Below are positions 1 through 7,676 of a stretch of DNA of 64,000 bases, one piece after another. The notes below the pieces were generated by a model, which was not told the DNA's origin, did no database searches, and worked only from the letters and a program-made list of their open reading frames with translations. Source of the stretch: an uncultured Eubacteriales bacterium. Lineage in GTDB: Bacteria; Bacillota; Clostridia; Oscillospirales; Acutalibacteraceae. The stretch spans positions 1 through 64,000 of the forward strand of contig CAKUFK010000012.1 of assembly GCA_934647945.1 (NCBI GenBank), in the 5' to 3' direction. Numbering within the stretch: position 1 is the first letter of the stretch; the number at the start of each line of letters is the position of its first letter. A program made the position numbers and the translations under genes.

Positions 1-74
1 CGGACTCGAACCGGCACGGTGTCGCCACCGGTGGATTTTGAGTCCACTACGTCTGCCAATTCCATCACACCGGC
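1..74 (-). tRNA. tRNA-Leu (anticodon CAA), 3' end cut by the window edge
   Basis: Read on the minus strand, the sequence starts with acceptor arm GCCGGTG at 74, followed by a D-arm with the TGGC..GACG pattern, an anticodon arm TGGA-CTCAAAA-TCCA with CAA in the anticodon position, a long variable arm (CGGTGGCGACACCG) and a T-arm with GGTTCGAGTCC. The long variable arm marks a class II tRNA and the anticodon CAA reads UUG leucine codons. The last acceptor-stem bases lie outside the window. A strong promoter sits about 45 bases upstream on the same strand. Confidence 0.93.
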
Positions 75-118
75 ATGGATATAAACAAGGCCCGCCTTTA
101 TAGAGGTGAACCGGGCTT

Positions 119-147
119 ATTATACACTAGCACAGGCAAAAAAGCAA
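119..147 (-). promoter_or_regulatory. Promoter for tRNA-Leu
   Basis: On the minus strand, TTGCTT (147-142) and TATAAT (124-119) are separated by 17 bases, a near-consensus sigma-A promoter pointing at the tRNA. It lies back to back with the pyrB promoter. Confidence 0.65.
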
Positions 148-170
148 GGGGAATTTCCGGACGGATCCGG

Positions 171-199
171 TTGCACAAAAGGGGGAACCATGATACACT
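171..199 (+). promoter_or_regulatory. Promoter for pyrB
   Basis: TTGCAC (171-176) and TACACT (194-199) with a 17-base spacer form a sigma-A-type promoter. The resulting leader to the pyrB start at 289 is about 80 bases. I see no convincing PyrR-type attenuator in it. Confidence 0.5.
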
Positions 200-288
200 A
201 GACAAAGCGAAAAGAGCCCGCCTGAATGCGGCTCGGGGACCCATTCCCCTTCCGCGGCGGGCGATCCCGCAAAGGAGACGATGTTGTC

Positions 289-1359
289 ATGCAGTCACGG
301 CATCTCATTGATATCACCGATCTGTCCCCTGGGGAATGGGAAGAGATCACCCGCCTCGCCTGTGATATCGGGGATCACCTGGACGAGTATTACGGCGTAT
401 GCCGGGGAAAAATCCTGGCCACGTTGTTTTATGAACCGTCCACCCGTACCCAGATGTCCTTCCAGACCGCGATGCTGCGGCTGGGCGGCCGGATCATCGG
501 ATTCGACAACCCGGCCAATTCCTCCGTCTCCAAGGGGGAATCCCTTAAAGACACCATCCGGGTGGTCAGCGGGTATGCCGACATCATCGCCATGCGGCAT
601 CCGGTCGCCGGTTCGGCGCTGGCCGCGTCGCTGTATTCCCGTGTCCCAGTCATCAACGCCGGGGACGGCGGGCATTTGCATCCGACCCAGACCCTGACCG
701 ACATGGTGACACTGCGCCGGGAAAAGGGACGGTTCGACCGGCTTTGTATCGGGCTTTGCGGCGATCTCAAAAATGGCCGGACCGTCCATTCCCTGATACG
801 GGCGATGGCCGCCTTCCCCGGCAATTCCTTCGTGCTCATATCGACCCCCGACCTGGGGATCCCACCCTATATCAAGGACTATCTGTCGGCGGCCGGCTGT
901 GCTTTTGCCGAAATGGACAACCTGTCCGACGCCATGCCGCTGCTCGACGTGTTATATATGACCCGGATCCAGCGGGAACGGTTCGCCTCCCCCGCGGAAT
1001 ATGAACGACAGAAGGGGGTCTTTGTCCTGGATGCCCCCAAAATGAAACGGGCGAAAAAGGATCTGGTCGTCCTGCATCCCCTGCCTCGGGTGGATGAGAT
1101 CACCGTAGAGGTGGACGACGATCCGCGTGCCAAATATTTTGAACAAACCGAATACGGTCTCTATGCCCGCATGGCGCTGATGGTGCGGATGCTGGAGGGA
1201 GAGGGGAAACGTCTGGCCCCGGTTCCGGCCGGACAGTCCCATGCCTGCGGCAATCCCCACTGCATCACCCATCAGGAGCCGTATCTTCCCCCGCTTTTTG
1301 AAAAGGCAGGTGATCTCCTTGTCTGCCGCTACTGTGAAGAGCGCACCCTGCTCCCCTGA
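289..1359 (+). CDS. pyrB: Aspartate carbamoyltransferase with a PyrI-like zinc tail
   Basis: This enzyme condenses carbamoyl phosphate and aspartate in pyrimidine synthesis. The catalytic motifs are present: STRT at about residues 51-54, SVSKGESLKDT around 80-90 and HPLPR near 265. The chosen ATG gives 356 residues and is preceded by AAAGGAG; upstream in-frame starts lack a binding site. Stand-alone PyrB proteins are about 305-310 residues. The extra ~40 residues hold C-x4-C (CGNPHC), 20 residues, then C-x2-C (CRYC), matching the spacing of the zinc domain of the separate regulatory subunit PyrI (C-x4-C-x23-C-x2-C in E. coli), but no allosteric nucleotide-binding domain is present. The next gene overlaps the 3' end. 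Function is confident; the role of the tail is inferred. Confidence 0.93.
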   Translation: MQSRHLIDITDLSPGEWEEITRLACDIGDHLDEYYGVCRGKILATLFYEPSTRTQMSFQTAMLRLGGRIIGFDNPANSSVSKGESLKDTIRVVSGYADIIAMRHPVAGSALAASLYSRVPVINAGDGGHLHPTQTLTDMVTLRREKGRFDRLCIGLCGDLKNGRTVHSLIRAMAAFPGNSFVLISTPDLGIPPYIKDYLSAAGCAFAEMDNLSDAMPLLDVLYMTRIQRERFASPAEYERQKGVFVLDAPKMKRAKKDLVVLHPLPRVDEITVEVDDDPRAKYFEQTEYGLYARMALMVRMLEGEGKRLAPVPAGQSHACGNPHCITHQEPYLPPLFEKAGDLLVCRYCEERTLLP

Positions 1360-1903
1360 GCGGGTGCTGGTGCTCTTCGGATCCCCCCACGCCGAGGGGC
1401 CGACCGCCCGGCTGACCGCGGCAGCGCTGGCATCCCTGCCGCACGGGACGCATACCCTGATATGGAATTGTTTTGAAACCCCGGTTCTGCCCTGCGACGA
1501 CTGCGGCTACTGCCGTCACCGGGCAGGGTGCTCCAAGCGGGATCTGGATGGGTTTTACGCCGAGCTGGAGGAGGCGGACCGGCTGCTTTTTGCCACACCG
1601 GTATACCATCGTTCCTTTCCGGCCCCGATGAAGGCGGTGCTCGACCGGCTTCAGCGCTATTGGTCCGCCCGGTTCGTGTTGGGGCTCCGGCCACCGATTG
1701 CCAAACCGAAACGCGGGATTCTGCTGACGGTGTCGGGCAGTCCGTCGGATGAGGGGGGACGGCTGATCGAACAGCAGCTGGCGCCGCATCTGACGGTGCT
1801 GAACACCACCCTCGCCGGAACGGTCCATTATGTGGACGCGGATGCCGGGGCGCCGCTGGACGATGCGGCAAAGGCGCTGTGCGCCCTGCTGGCGGGCGGG
1901 TGA
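1334..1903 (+). CDS. Flavodoxin-fold NAD(P)H-dependent FMN reductase family protein
   Basis: The protein opens with a flavodoxin-like strand and FMN phosphate loop (RVLVLFGSPH), then a cysteine cluster PCDDCGYCRHRAGC that in related iron-sulfur flavoproteins binds an Fe-S cluster or acts in redox chemistry, then the flavin-binding segment FATPVYHRSFPAPMKAVLDR. It is probably a cytoplasmic redox flavoprotein; its substrate is unknown. The gene overlaps pyrB. GTG at 1334 is chosen because it sits just ahead of the fold; GTG 1364 and ATG 1241 are alternatives and none has a strong binding site. About 190 residues is usual for the family. Confidence 0.75.
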   Translation: MKSAPCSPERVLVLFGSPHAEGPTARLTAAALASLPHGTHTLIWNCFETPVLPCDDCGYCRHRAGCSKRDLDGFYAELEEADRLLFATPVYHRSFPAPMKAVLDRLQRYWSARFVLGLRPPIAKPKRGILLTVSGSPSDEGGRLIEQQLAPHLTVLNTTLAGTVHYVDADAGAPLDDAAKALCALLAGG

Positions 1904-1960
1904 TCGTCTTTTTCAGGCCGGGCGGCTGCGGCCGCCCATCTCAAGAGGAGGGGCAGAAAC

Positions 1961-2440
1961 ATGGATCTCTACATACGCCAGAAAGTGTTTACGCTTGCGG
2001 ATAAATACGACATTACGGATGAGAACGAGAACCCGGTTTTCCGGGTGGAGGGGGAGTTCCTCTCCTTTGGGGCGCGGCTGCACCTATACGGCCCGGATAT
2101 GCGAGAGCTCTATTATGTGGAGCAGGAGCTGTTCCATTTTATGCCCCGGTACAACATTTACGCCGGACAGACCTCGGCGGCGGCTGTCAAAAAGAATTTC
2201 ACCCTGTTCGGCCACAGCCTGACGGTGGAGAGCGACTACGGGCATTTCGAAATCGAGGGCAGCGTATTCGGCTGGGATTTCGAAATCCTGTATAACGGCA
2301 CCGTGGTGGCCACTATCGACAAGGTGTTGTTGTCCTGGGGGGATACCTACCATCTGCACATCGAGGATGGATGGGGGGATCCGGCGTTTCTCTGTGCTCT
2401 AGTGGCAGCCATAGACAACTGTATACATAATGAAAAGTGA
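1961..2440 (+). CDS. LURP-one-related (YxjI-like) protein
   Basis: A 159-residue protein beginning LYIRQKVFTLADKYDITDEN, the typical opening of the LURP-one-related/YxjI family, a tubby-like beta-barrel fold with a central helix. The strand pattern (PVFRVEGEF, LTVESDYGHFEIEGS, WDFEILYNGTVVATI) fits along its whole length. No catalytic residues are known for the family and its role is unclear; membrane or lipid association has been proposed for relatives. A strong site, GAGGAGGGG, precedes the ATG. It stands 57 bases after the flavoprotein and may be co-transcribed with it. Confidence 0.8.
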   Translation: MDLYIRQKVFTLADKYDITDENENPVFRVEGEFLSFGARLHLYGPDMRELYYVEQELFHFMPRYNIYAGQTSAAAVKKNFTLFGHSLTVESDYGHFEIEGSVFGWDFEILYNGTVVATIDKVLLSWGDTYHLHIEDGWGDPAFLCALVAAIDNCIHNEK

Positions 2441-2681
2441 GATTCTCGGGCCCGGCGGTTTTGCCTGTCACGTTATCCGCTGTGAGGGCCATTGCGTCAA
2501 TGGAGAATCGATATGCACTTCGCCGTGTTTCGGTATACCTGCAAAGGCGGCTCCGTTGTATACCGGAGCCACATAAGGAAATAGTTGTATTTGTGTAGTA
2601 TGAGACTTTCCGCCTTTTCAAGATAACAAGGATAAAATGAAACTGTTTATCAAAACAAACGCTTGAGGGGTGAATGATCAT

Positions 2682-3021
2682 ATGAAGTTTATCTTATTGG
2701 AATGTAAGAAATGCGGAGCCAAGTTTAAAGGTTGACGGCGATTTAGATAAAGTAGTATGCGACTACTGTGGAGCAGAGATGCTTCTGGTTGATGAAAATC
2801 AAACAGACATGGAGCGCTTAATCAAAGCTCTCGGAAAAGAACTTTCAAAGTCGCAAGATTACAGTAATTCCTCTGAACATAAAAATCCGAAAAAATCTCA
2901 ACAGTATATTGCTATGAAAATGCTGAAAGCGATATTATTGCTTATAATCGTTATGGCGGTTCTTTCCTTGGTTATAGCATTTAGCGATGATGTTTTTCGG
3001 ATAATAAAGAATATGTTTTAG
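2682..3021 (+). pseudogene. Zinc-ribbon/membrane protein gene broken by a one-base insertion
   Basis: From ATG 2682 (site GAGGGG at 2665) the reading MKFILLECKKCGAKFK stops at 2733. One base fewer at AAAGG (2727-2731) restores a frame that continues as VDGDLDKVVCDYCGAEM and runs to 3021. The joined protein would have a C-x2-C/C-x2-C zinc ribbon in its first ~35 residues, a polar linker and one transmembrane helix near the C-terminus (AILLLIIVMAVLSLVIAF). The gene is clearly AT-rich compared with its neighbours, suggesting recent arrival. I cannot assign a function. Real mutation and sequencing error are both possible. Confidence 0.6.
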
Positions 3022-3059
3022 GTTTACACGAAATAAAAAATTATAGCTTATTAAATGGG

Positions 3060-3246
3060 TTTGGCCTGCGAGCCACTTCCTTTTGTCCGAGCTTTAGCTC
3101 GTAGCCACAAAAGGAAGCAAAAACGCCGCCGGGGTTTCCCCGGACCCCCAGAAAATTGGCCGATTTTCTCTTCGTGAAAATCGGCGGGTACGATATCTCC
3201 TGAACCGACGTCCATACAACAAGGGGGCCCGAGGCCCCCGGGGATC
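3060..3246 (-). repeat. Composite palindromic repeat, copy 1
   Basis: Read on the minus strand this contains, in order, a GC palindrome (CCCCGGGGGCCTCGGGCCCC), a linker with GTCGGTTCAGGAGAT and CGTACCCGCC, hairpin A (GCCGATTTTC-7-GAAAATCGGC), hairpin B (CCGGGG-AAA-CCCCGG) and hairpin C (CTTCCTTTTGT..ACAAAAGGAAG). The same order recurs at 47.7-48.8 kb with different stem sequences. No gene overlaps it. Confidence 0.7.
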
Positions 3247-3452
3247 GGTTGGGCGCGGGGCTGAAAAATGCAGCAACCCAGCCTCTGGGGCCGCAGCCCT
3301 AATTATATGGGCAGAATGAAGGAGATACGGCTGCCGCCGGTTTTCATGGGGAGAAAACCGGCAAACGATCCTGCGTTTTTGCCTTTTATAACAACCCAGT
3401 GGATCGCATCGATCAACGAATCTTGTCAAAAATAAAGCCCTGTATTCCGGAC

Positions 3453-3481
3453 TTCTCAAACCGGACAGAGTGTGTTATAAT
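3453..3481 (+). promoter_or_regulatory. Promoter for the ACT-domain/UPF0210 pair
   Basis: TATAAT at 3476-3481 with a weak upstream hexamer TTCTCA at 3453-3458, 17 bases apart. The start codon lies about 70 bases downstream. Confidence 0.45.
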
Positions 3482-3549
3482 GGAGTGGTATGGCCCGGTG
3501 GGCCCTGCCGGAATATTCCGTAATGAAACAGAAAGGCGTTGAGCTCAAC

Positions 3550-3819
3550 ATGCGTGCTGTCATCACCGTCATCGGAAAAGATATGGTGGGTATCCTCGCC
3601 CGGGTATCCTCCGACTGCGCCCGGCATCACATCAACGTGCTGGAAGTCACCCAGTCCATCCTGCAGGACATGTTCGCTATGATTATGATGGTGGATATTT
3701 CCGGCAGCGACATTCCCTTCACCGAGTTTGCGGACGAAATGGCCGCCGCGGGGCGGGAGATGCATCTCTCCATCCACGCGATGCACGAGGATATCTTCAA
3801 TTCGATGCATCAGATCTGA
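3550..3819 (+). CDS. ACT domain protein (UPF0237 family)
   Basis: An 89-residue protein consisting of one ACT domain, starting MRAVITVIGKDMVGILARVS, the classic first strand and ligand loop. ACT domains bind small molecules, often amino acids, and dimerise; this family is related to the GcvR type. ATG 3550 gives the usual family length; an in-frame ATG at 3523 has no binding site and would add a non-conserved leader. The UPF0210 gene starts 26 bases later, a pairing commonly seen in Firmicutes, so the two proteins probably act together. The ligand is unknown. Confidence 0.85.
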   Translation: MRAVITVIGKDMVGILARVSSDCARHHINVLEVTQSILQDMFAMIMMVDISGSDIPFTEFADEMAAAGREMHLSIHAMHEDIFNSMHQI

Positions 3820-3844
3820 ATTTTCCGAAAGGCGGCCGACATTC

Positions 3845-5203
3845 ATGCTCAACGCTCACGATATACTCGAAACCATCACCATGATTCAGGAGGAAAACCT
3901 CGATGTGCGCACCGTCACGATGGGGATTTCCCTCCTCGACTGCTGCGATGCGGATATGGCGCGCGCCTGTGACCGGGTGTATGACAAAATCACCCGCCGG
4001 GCGGAGCATCTGGTGGAAACGGCGGAGCAGATCGAAAAGGAATATGGGATTCCGATCATCAATAAACGGATTTCTGTCACCCCTATCGCCATGATCCTCG
4101 CCGCCTGCGCGCACAAGGATCCGGTCCGCATGGCCCTGACCCTGGAACGGGCGGCGGACACCTGCGGGGTCAACTTCATCGGCGGATTCTCCGCCCTGGT
4201 ACAGAAAGGCTTTTCCCCAGGGGACCGGGAGCTGATCGAGAGCATCCCGGAGGCTCTGGCTGTGACCGATCATGTCTGCTCGTCGGTGAATATCGGCTCC
4301 ACCAAGGCCGGTATCAATATGGACGCCGTGGCCATGATGGGGCCGGTAATCCGCGCGGCGGCGGAGAAAACCGCCGACCGGGACTGCATCGGCTGCGCCA
4401 AGCTGGTGGTCTTCTGCAACGCCCCCGAGGACAACCCCTTCATGGCCGGCGCCTTCCACGGTGCGGGCGAACCCGATTGTGTGATCAACGTGGGGGTATC
4501 CGGCCCCGGCGTGGTCCGGGCGGCTTTGGCCAAGGCGGGGGACTGCGACTTGACCGCCGTGTCCGATCTCATCAAGCGCACCGCCTTCAAAATTACCCGG
4601 ATGGGCCAGCTCGTCGCCAGGGAAGCCTCCTCCCGTCTCGGCGTTCCCTTTGGGATCGTGGATCTGTCCCTGGCCCCCACCCCGGCGGTGGGGGATTCGG
4701 TCGCCCACATCCTGGAGGAAATGGGGCTGGAATGCTGCGGCGCCCACGGTACCACCGCCGCCCTCGCCCTGCTCAACGACGCGGTGAAGAAGGGCGGGGT
4801 AATGGCCTCCTCCCACGTCGGCGGCCTCTCCGGTGCGTTCATCCCAGTCACCGAGGACGCGGGTATGATCGATGCCGCCCGCTGCGGCTGCCTGCGGATC
4901 GAAAAGCTGGAAGCCATGACGGCGGTGTGCTCGGTCGGCCTCGATATGATCAATATTCCTGGAGATACCCCCGCTGAGGTGATCTCCGCCATTATCGCCG
5001 ACCAGGCGGCCATCGGCATGATCAACTCTAAAACCACCGCCGTGCGGGTCATTCCGGCCATCGGAAAAAGCGTGGGGGAGGAGCTCTCTTTCGGCGGCCT
5101 GCTCGGCGGCGGCCCGGTGATGCCGCTGAACACCTGGTCCCCTGCCCGCTTTATCGCCCGGGGCGGCCGGATTCCCGCCCCGATCCAAAGCCTGAAAAAC
5201 TGA
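3845..5203 (+). CDS. UPF0210 (DUF711/PFL-like) family protein
   Basis: A 452-residue cytoplasmic protein matching the UPF0210 family over its length: MLNAHDILETITMIQEENLD at the start, VTMGISLLDCCD, then long glycine-rich stretches (SSVNIGSTKAGINMDAVA, LGGGPVMPLN near the end). Structures of relatives resemble the pyruvate formate-lyase barrel but no glycyl-radical motif is seen here and no reaction is established. Site AAAGG precedes ATG 3845. It is coupled to the ACT-domain gene upstream and the pair ends at a strong terminator. Confidence 0.88.
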   Translation: MLNAHDILETITMIQEENLDVRTVTMGISLLDCCDADMARACDRVYDKITRRAEHLVETAEQIEKEYGIPIINKRISVTPIAMILAACAHKDPVRMALTLERAADTCGVNFIGGFSALVQKGFSPGDRELIESIPEALAVTDHVCSSVNIGSTKAGINMDAVAMMGPVIRAAAEKTADRDCIGCAKLVVFCNAPEDNPFMAGAFHGAGEPDCVINVGVSGPGVVRAALAKAGDCDLTAVSDLIKRTAFKITRMGQLVAREASSRLGVPFGIVDLSLAPTPAVGDSVAHILEEMGLECCGAHGTTAALALLNDAVKKGGVMASSHVGGLSGAFIPVTEDAGMIDAARCGCLRIEKLEAMTAVCSVGLDMINIPGDTPAEVISAIIADQAAIGMINSKTTAVRVIPAIGKSVGEELSFGGLLGGGPVMPLNTWSPARFIARGGRIPAPIQSLKN

Positions 5204-5218
5204 TCGGTTATCAAAAAA

Positions 5219-5259
5219 CACCGCGCGGACCCTGCCAGAGGGTCGCGCGGTGTTTTTTT
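5219..5259 (+). terminator. Terminator after UPF0210
   Basis: CACCGCGCG-g-ACCCT pairs with AGGGTCGCGCGGTG around a short loop (one bulged G) and is followed by seven T. Runs of A before it may let it serve the opposite strand as well. Confidence 0.85.
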
Positions 5260-5373
5260 GCCGGTGCATCGTTCCGGTACATTCGCTTTTGCCACTGGAT
5301 CTCCTGGGATATCTCCCCTTAAATGTGAATCTTCCATCCGGGCCGCGGGTGACGGCCAGACGGACGCCCGGGA

Positions 5374-6585
5374 TCAGCGGTCCAGCAACCGCCCCATGAG
5401 GGCATCTGCCCGTTCCACGAATATCCCGGTGGAGGCGGCCGCCCACTCGGTAAAAATCCCGACACCGCTGTCCCGTTCCTGTCCGCTGCGGTAAAGCAGG
5501 TAAGGCACCGGGTCGGCGGTATGGGTGCGCAGGGCGAGAGGGGTGGGATGGTCGGGCATGATAAGGATCGCATATTCCCCCATTTCCCCCAGCTCGGCCA
5601 GAAGCGGCGTAAGGATGCGGCGGTCGATATCCTCAATGGCCCGGACCTTGTTTTCCGTCTCGCCGCGGTGCCCGCACTCATCCGGCGCCTCCACGTGGAT
5701 ATATGCCAAATCCCGGCCCGCCCGCAGCTCCCGCAGGGCCGCGTCCCGTTTGGCCTCATAATCCGTATCGATATATCCGGTCGCACCCGGGATGCTGCAA
5801 ACCGTCATCCCAGACAACCGGCCGATTCCCTTGAGCAGATCAACCGCCGAGACCATGACGCCTTTGACGCCGAAGCGCTCCTCAAAATTTTGCAGACGCG
5901 GACGGCGCCCCTGCCCCCACAGCCAGATGGCATTGGCCGGACGCAGTCCCTTGGCGGCGCGTTCACGGTTCACGGGATGGTCCCGCAGCAGCTCGTAGCT
6001 CTTCACCATCATCCGCTGCAATTTCGCCGCGGCCGGATGGGCCATCCGATACGGGCCGATTACCCGGCCCGTTATATCATGAGGCGGCGTTACCGTGCCA
6101 AGCGCCGTTTCTCCCCCATGCCACACCAGACAGTGGCGGTATGCCGTCCCGGTATAAAAATCGAATTCCCCGCCGCCGAACGCCTCCTGGAGAGCCCGTA
6201 TCAGCCGGTCCGCATCGGCGGTATGGATGTCCCCCGCGCAATAATCCACCAGGGTTTTCTCCTCATAGAGAGGTTCATCCGACAAGGTCACGAGATTACA
6301 GCGCATCGCCACATCCCGGTCGGCAAGCTGAATGCCGAGGTTGGCGGCCTCGAGCGGCGACCGGCCGGTATAGCACTCCTGCGGATTATAACCCAACACC
6401 GACAGGTTGGCCACATCGCTGCCGGGAGCCATCCCGTCCGGGACGGTCCTGGCAAGCCCCACCTCAGCCGTCCGGGCCAGGGCATCCATCGCGGGCTTGT
6501 GCGCGGCCTCCATGGGGGTTTTCCCGCCGAGGGAGTCGCAGGGCATATCCGCCATCCCGTCGCACAACAGCACTACCTGTTTCAT
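5374..6585 (-). CDS. apgM: Cofactor-independent phosphoglycerate mutase, archaeal type
   Basis: A 403-residue alkaline-phosphatase-superfamily protein. It begins MKQVVLLCDGMADMPCD, where the Asp is a metal ligand, continues with SDVANLSVLGYNP carrying the active-site Ser region, and ends with the metal-binding segments YIHVEAPDECGHRG and ILIMPDHPTP. This fits the ApgM group that interconverts 2- and 3-phosphoglycerate; a sub-branch has been proposed to be homoserine kinase, so the exact substrate is open. ATG 6585 is preceded by AGGACAGG; the longer upstream reading is not conserved. Its promoter lies about 400 bases upstream, leaving a long leader. Confidence 0.85.
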   Translation of the reverse strand: MKQVVLLCDGMADMPCDSLGGKTPMEAAHKPAMDALARTAEVGLARTVPDGMAPGSDVANLSVLGYNPQECYTGRSPLEAANLGIQLADRDVAMRCNLVTLSDEPLYEEKTLVDYCAGDIHTADADRLIRALQEAFGGGEFDFYTGTAYRHCLVWHGGETALGTVTPPHDITGRVIGPYRMAHPAAAKLQRMMVKSYELLRDHPVNRERAAKGLRPANAIWLWGQGRRPRLQNFEERFGVKGVMVSAVDLLKGIGRLSGMTVCSIPGATGYIDTDYEAKRDAALRELRAGRDLAYIHVEAPDECGHRGETENKVRAIEDIDRRILTPLLAELGEMGEYAILIMPDHPTPLALRTHTADPVPYLLYRSGQERDSGVGIFTEWAAASTGIFVERADALMGRLLDR

Positions 6586-6686
6586 CGTGTCATCCTGTCC
6601 TTTCAGAAAGAGATTTCCGTGTGTTTTTAAAGGCATTGAGGGGGACGGTTGCCTGTTTTCACCCGGGCCGTAGGCGTATGGGCTCG

Positions 6687-6770
6687 TGACCGGTGCAACC
6701 CCCGGGGGCCTCAGGCTCCCTTGAAGGGGGGAGCTAGCACAGGATGTGCTTTAATGGCATGAGTATATGG
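6687..6770. repeat. Fragment related to the intergenic repeat family
   Basis: GTGCAACCCCCGGGGGCC here recurs almost identically at 47716-47733, and AGCACAG..GTGCTTTA followed by TGGCATGAG recurs near 47960-47990. The piece lies in the leader between the apgM promoter and its start codon. It contains short palindromes but not the full hairpin set of the other copies. Confidence 0.5.
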
Positions 6771-6982
6771 GGGGCCTGTCCGCGCACTAAGATACATTTG
6801 TATAGATCAAGGAGAACTTCCCCGGCGGAATCATAAAAAACGACGATATTCCATAAAGGGCTGGGGCCTCGGAATTTGGGGCGGTTTTTGGCCTGGATAT
6901 TTTATCACCGGCCCTTCTGTCTGAGAGGGCGTAATGAAGATACGCCTCGTTTCCGTCTCAAAGAACATCAGCGCCGTATTTT

Positions 6983-7010
6983 ATTATACCAGACGGATAT
7001 CCGCAGTCAA
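6983..7010 (-). promoter_or_regulatory. Promoter for apgM with a ~390-base leader
   Basis: On the minus strand TTGACT (7010-7005) and TATAAT (6988-6983), 16 bases apart, make a near-consensus promoter. Between it and the apgM start at 6585 there is no gene; apart from the repeat fragment I recognise no known riboswitch or T-box in this leader. Confidence 0.6.
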
Positions 7011-7087
7011 GCGGCCGCCTCTATTTTTACCAAAATTCCGGACACGCATCGGCGAAAGAATCGACACGGAAAATTTCTCCGTACGGA

Positions 7088-7116
7088 TTGCATTTTCCTT
7101 CCATGTGCGCTATAAT
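7088..7116 (+). promoter_or_regulatory. Promoter for the OadG-OadB operon
   Basis: TTGCAT (7088-7093) and TATAAT (7111-7116) are separated by exactly 17 bases. The leader to the first gene is about 100 bases. The apgM promoter points the other way, 77 bases off. Confidence 0.65.
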
Positions 7117-7219
7117 AAAACCAATATTTTATCATGGGCGGGAATGGGGTTTTTGACCCTATCCTCCTTTTTGTGGCCGGAAACGGCCGGGTTTTCGACA
7201 TTTCGAAAGGACTGAGTGT

Positions 7220-7630
7220 ATGCACAATCTGCCATTCCCCCTCCTTGCCGAAACGGTCGGTGAGCGGTTCGCCGGTGCCGGTATGACCGTTCTCATCGGC
7301 CTGGTGGTCGTTTTTTCCGTCCTGATCCTGCTGACCTTTATTTTCTTCCTCTTCGGCAAGGTCGTCGGCCGGGGCAAAACCCCCAAGAAGCCGTCCGCGC
7401 CCGTTAAAAAAGCTGAGCCGGCCGTCCAGCCGGCCGCCGTTCCCCGGACCGTTCCGGCCCCTGTGGTGGAAGACGGCATCAGCGAGGAGGTTGTCGCCGT
7501 AATCGCGGCGGCCGTGTCTGCCATGGCCGGTCCGGCAGCATCCTATACCCTCCGCCGCGTCCAGCGCAGCCGTGCGGACCGTCCCGTTTGGGCGGCGGCC
7601 GGGTTGGCGGAGAATACCCGTCCTTTCTGA
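7220..7630 (+). CDS. OadG-family subunit of a Na+-pumping decarboxylase
   Basis: A 136-residue protein with one transmembrane helix at about residues 22-48 (TVLIGLVVVFSVLILLTFIFFLF), then a Pro/Ala/Lys-rich linker and a C-terminal cytoplasmic stretch, as in the gamma/delta subunits of oxaloacetate or methylmalonyl-CoA decarboxylases. This subunit helps assemble the membrane complex. The next gene, 46 bases on, encodes the beta subunit. Site GAAAGGA precedes ATG 7220. The C-terminus shows GPAASYTLRRVQRSRADRP, typical of Clostridial OadG-like proteins. Confidence 0.8.
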   Translation: MHNLPFPLLAETVGERFAGAGMTVLIGLVVVFSVLILLTFIFFLFGKVVGRGKTPKKPSAPVKKAEPAVQPAAVPRTVPAPVVEDGISEEVVAVIAAAVSAMAGPAASYTLRRVQRSRADRPVWAAAGLAENTRPF

Positions 7631-7676
7631 TCCGTTCCTTCCCCTGCATTAAAACCTACCGAAAGGACTGACCCGG

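Noticed and set aside
3797..5446. A 549-codon minus-strand frame opposite UPF0210
   Set aside because: Antisense artefact; no start signal and no recognisable family.
6876..7215. Small plus-strand frames ahead of OadG
   Set aside because: They cross both promoters, lack ribosome-binding sites and show no conserved features.
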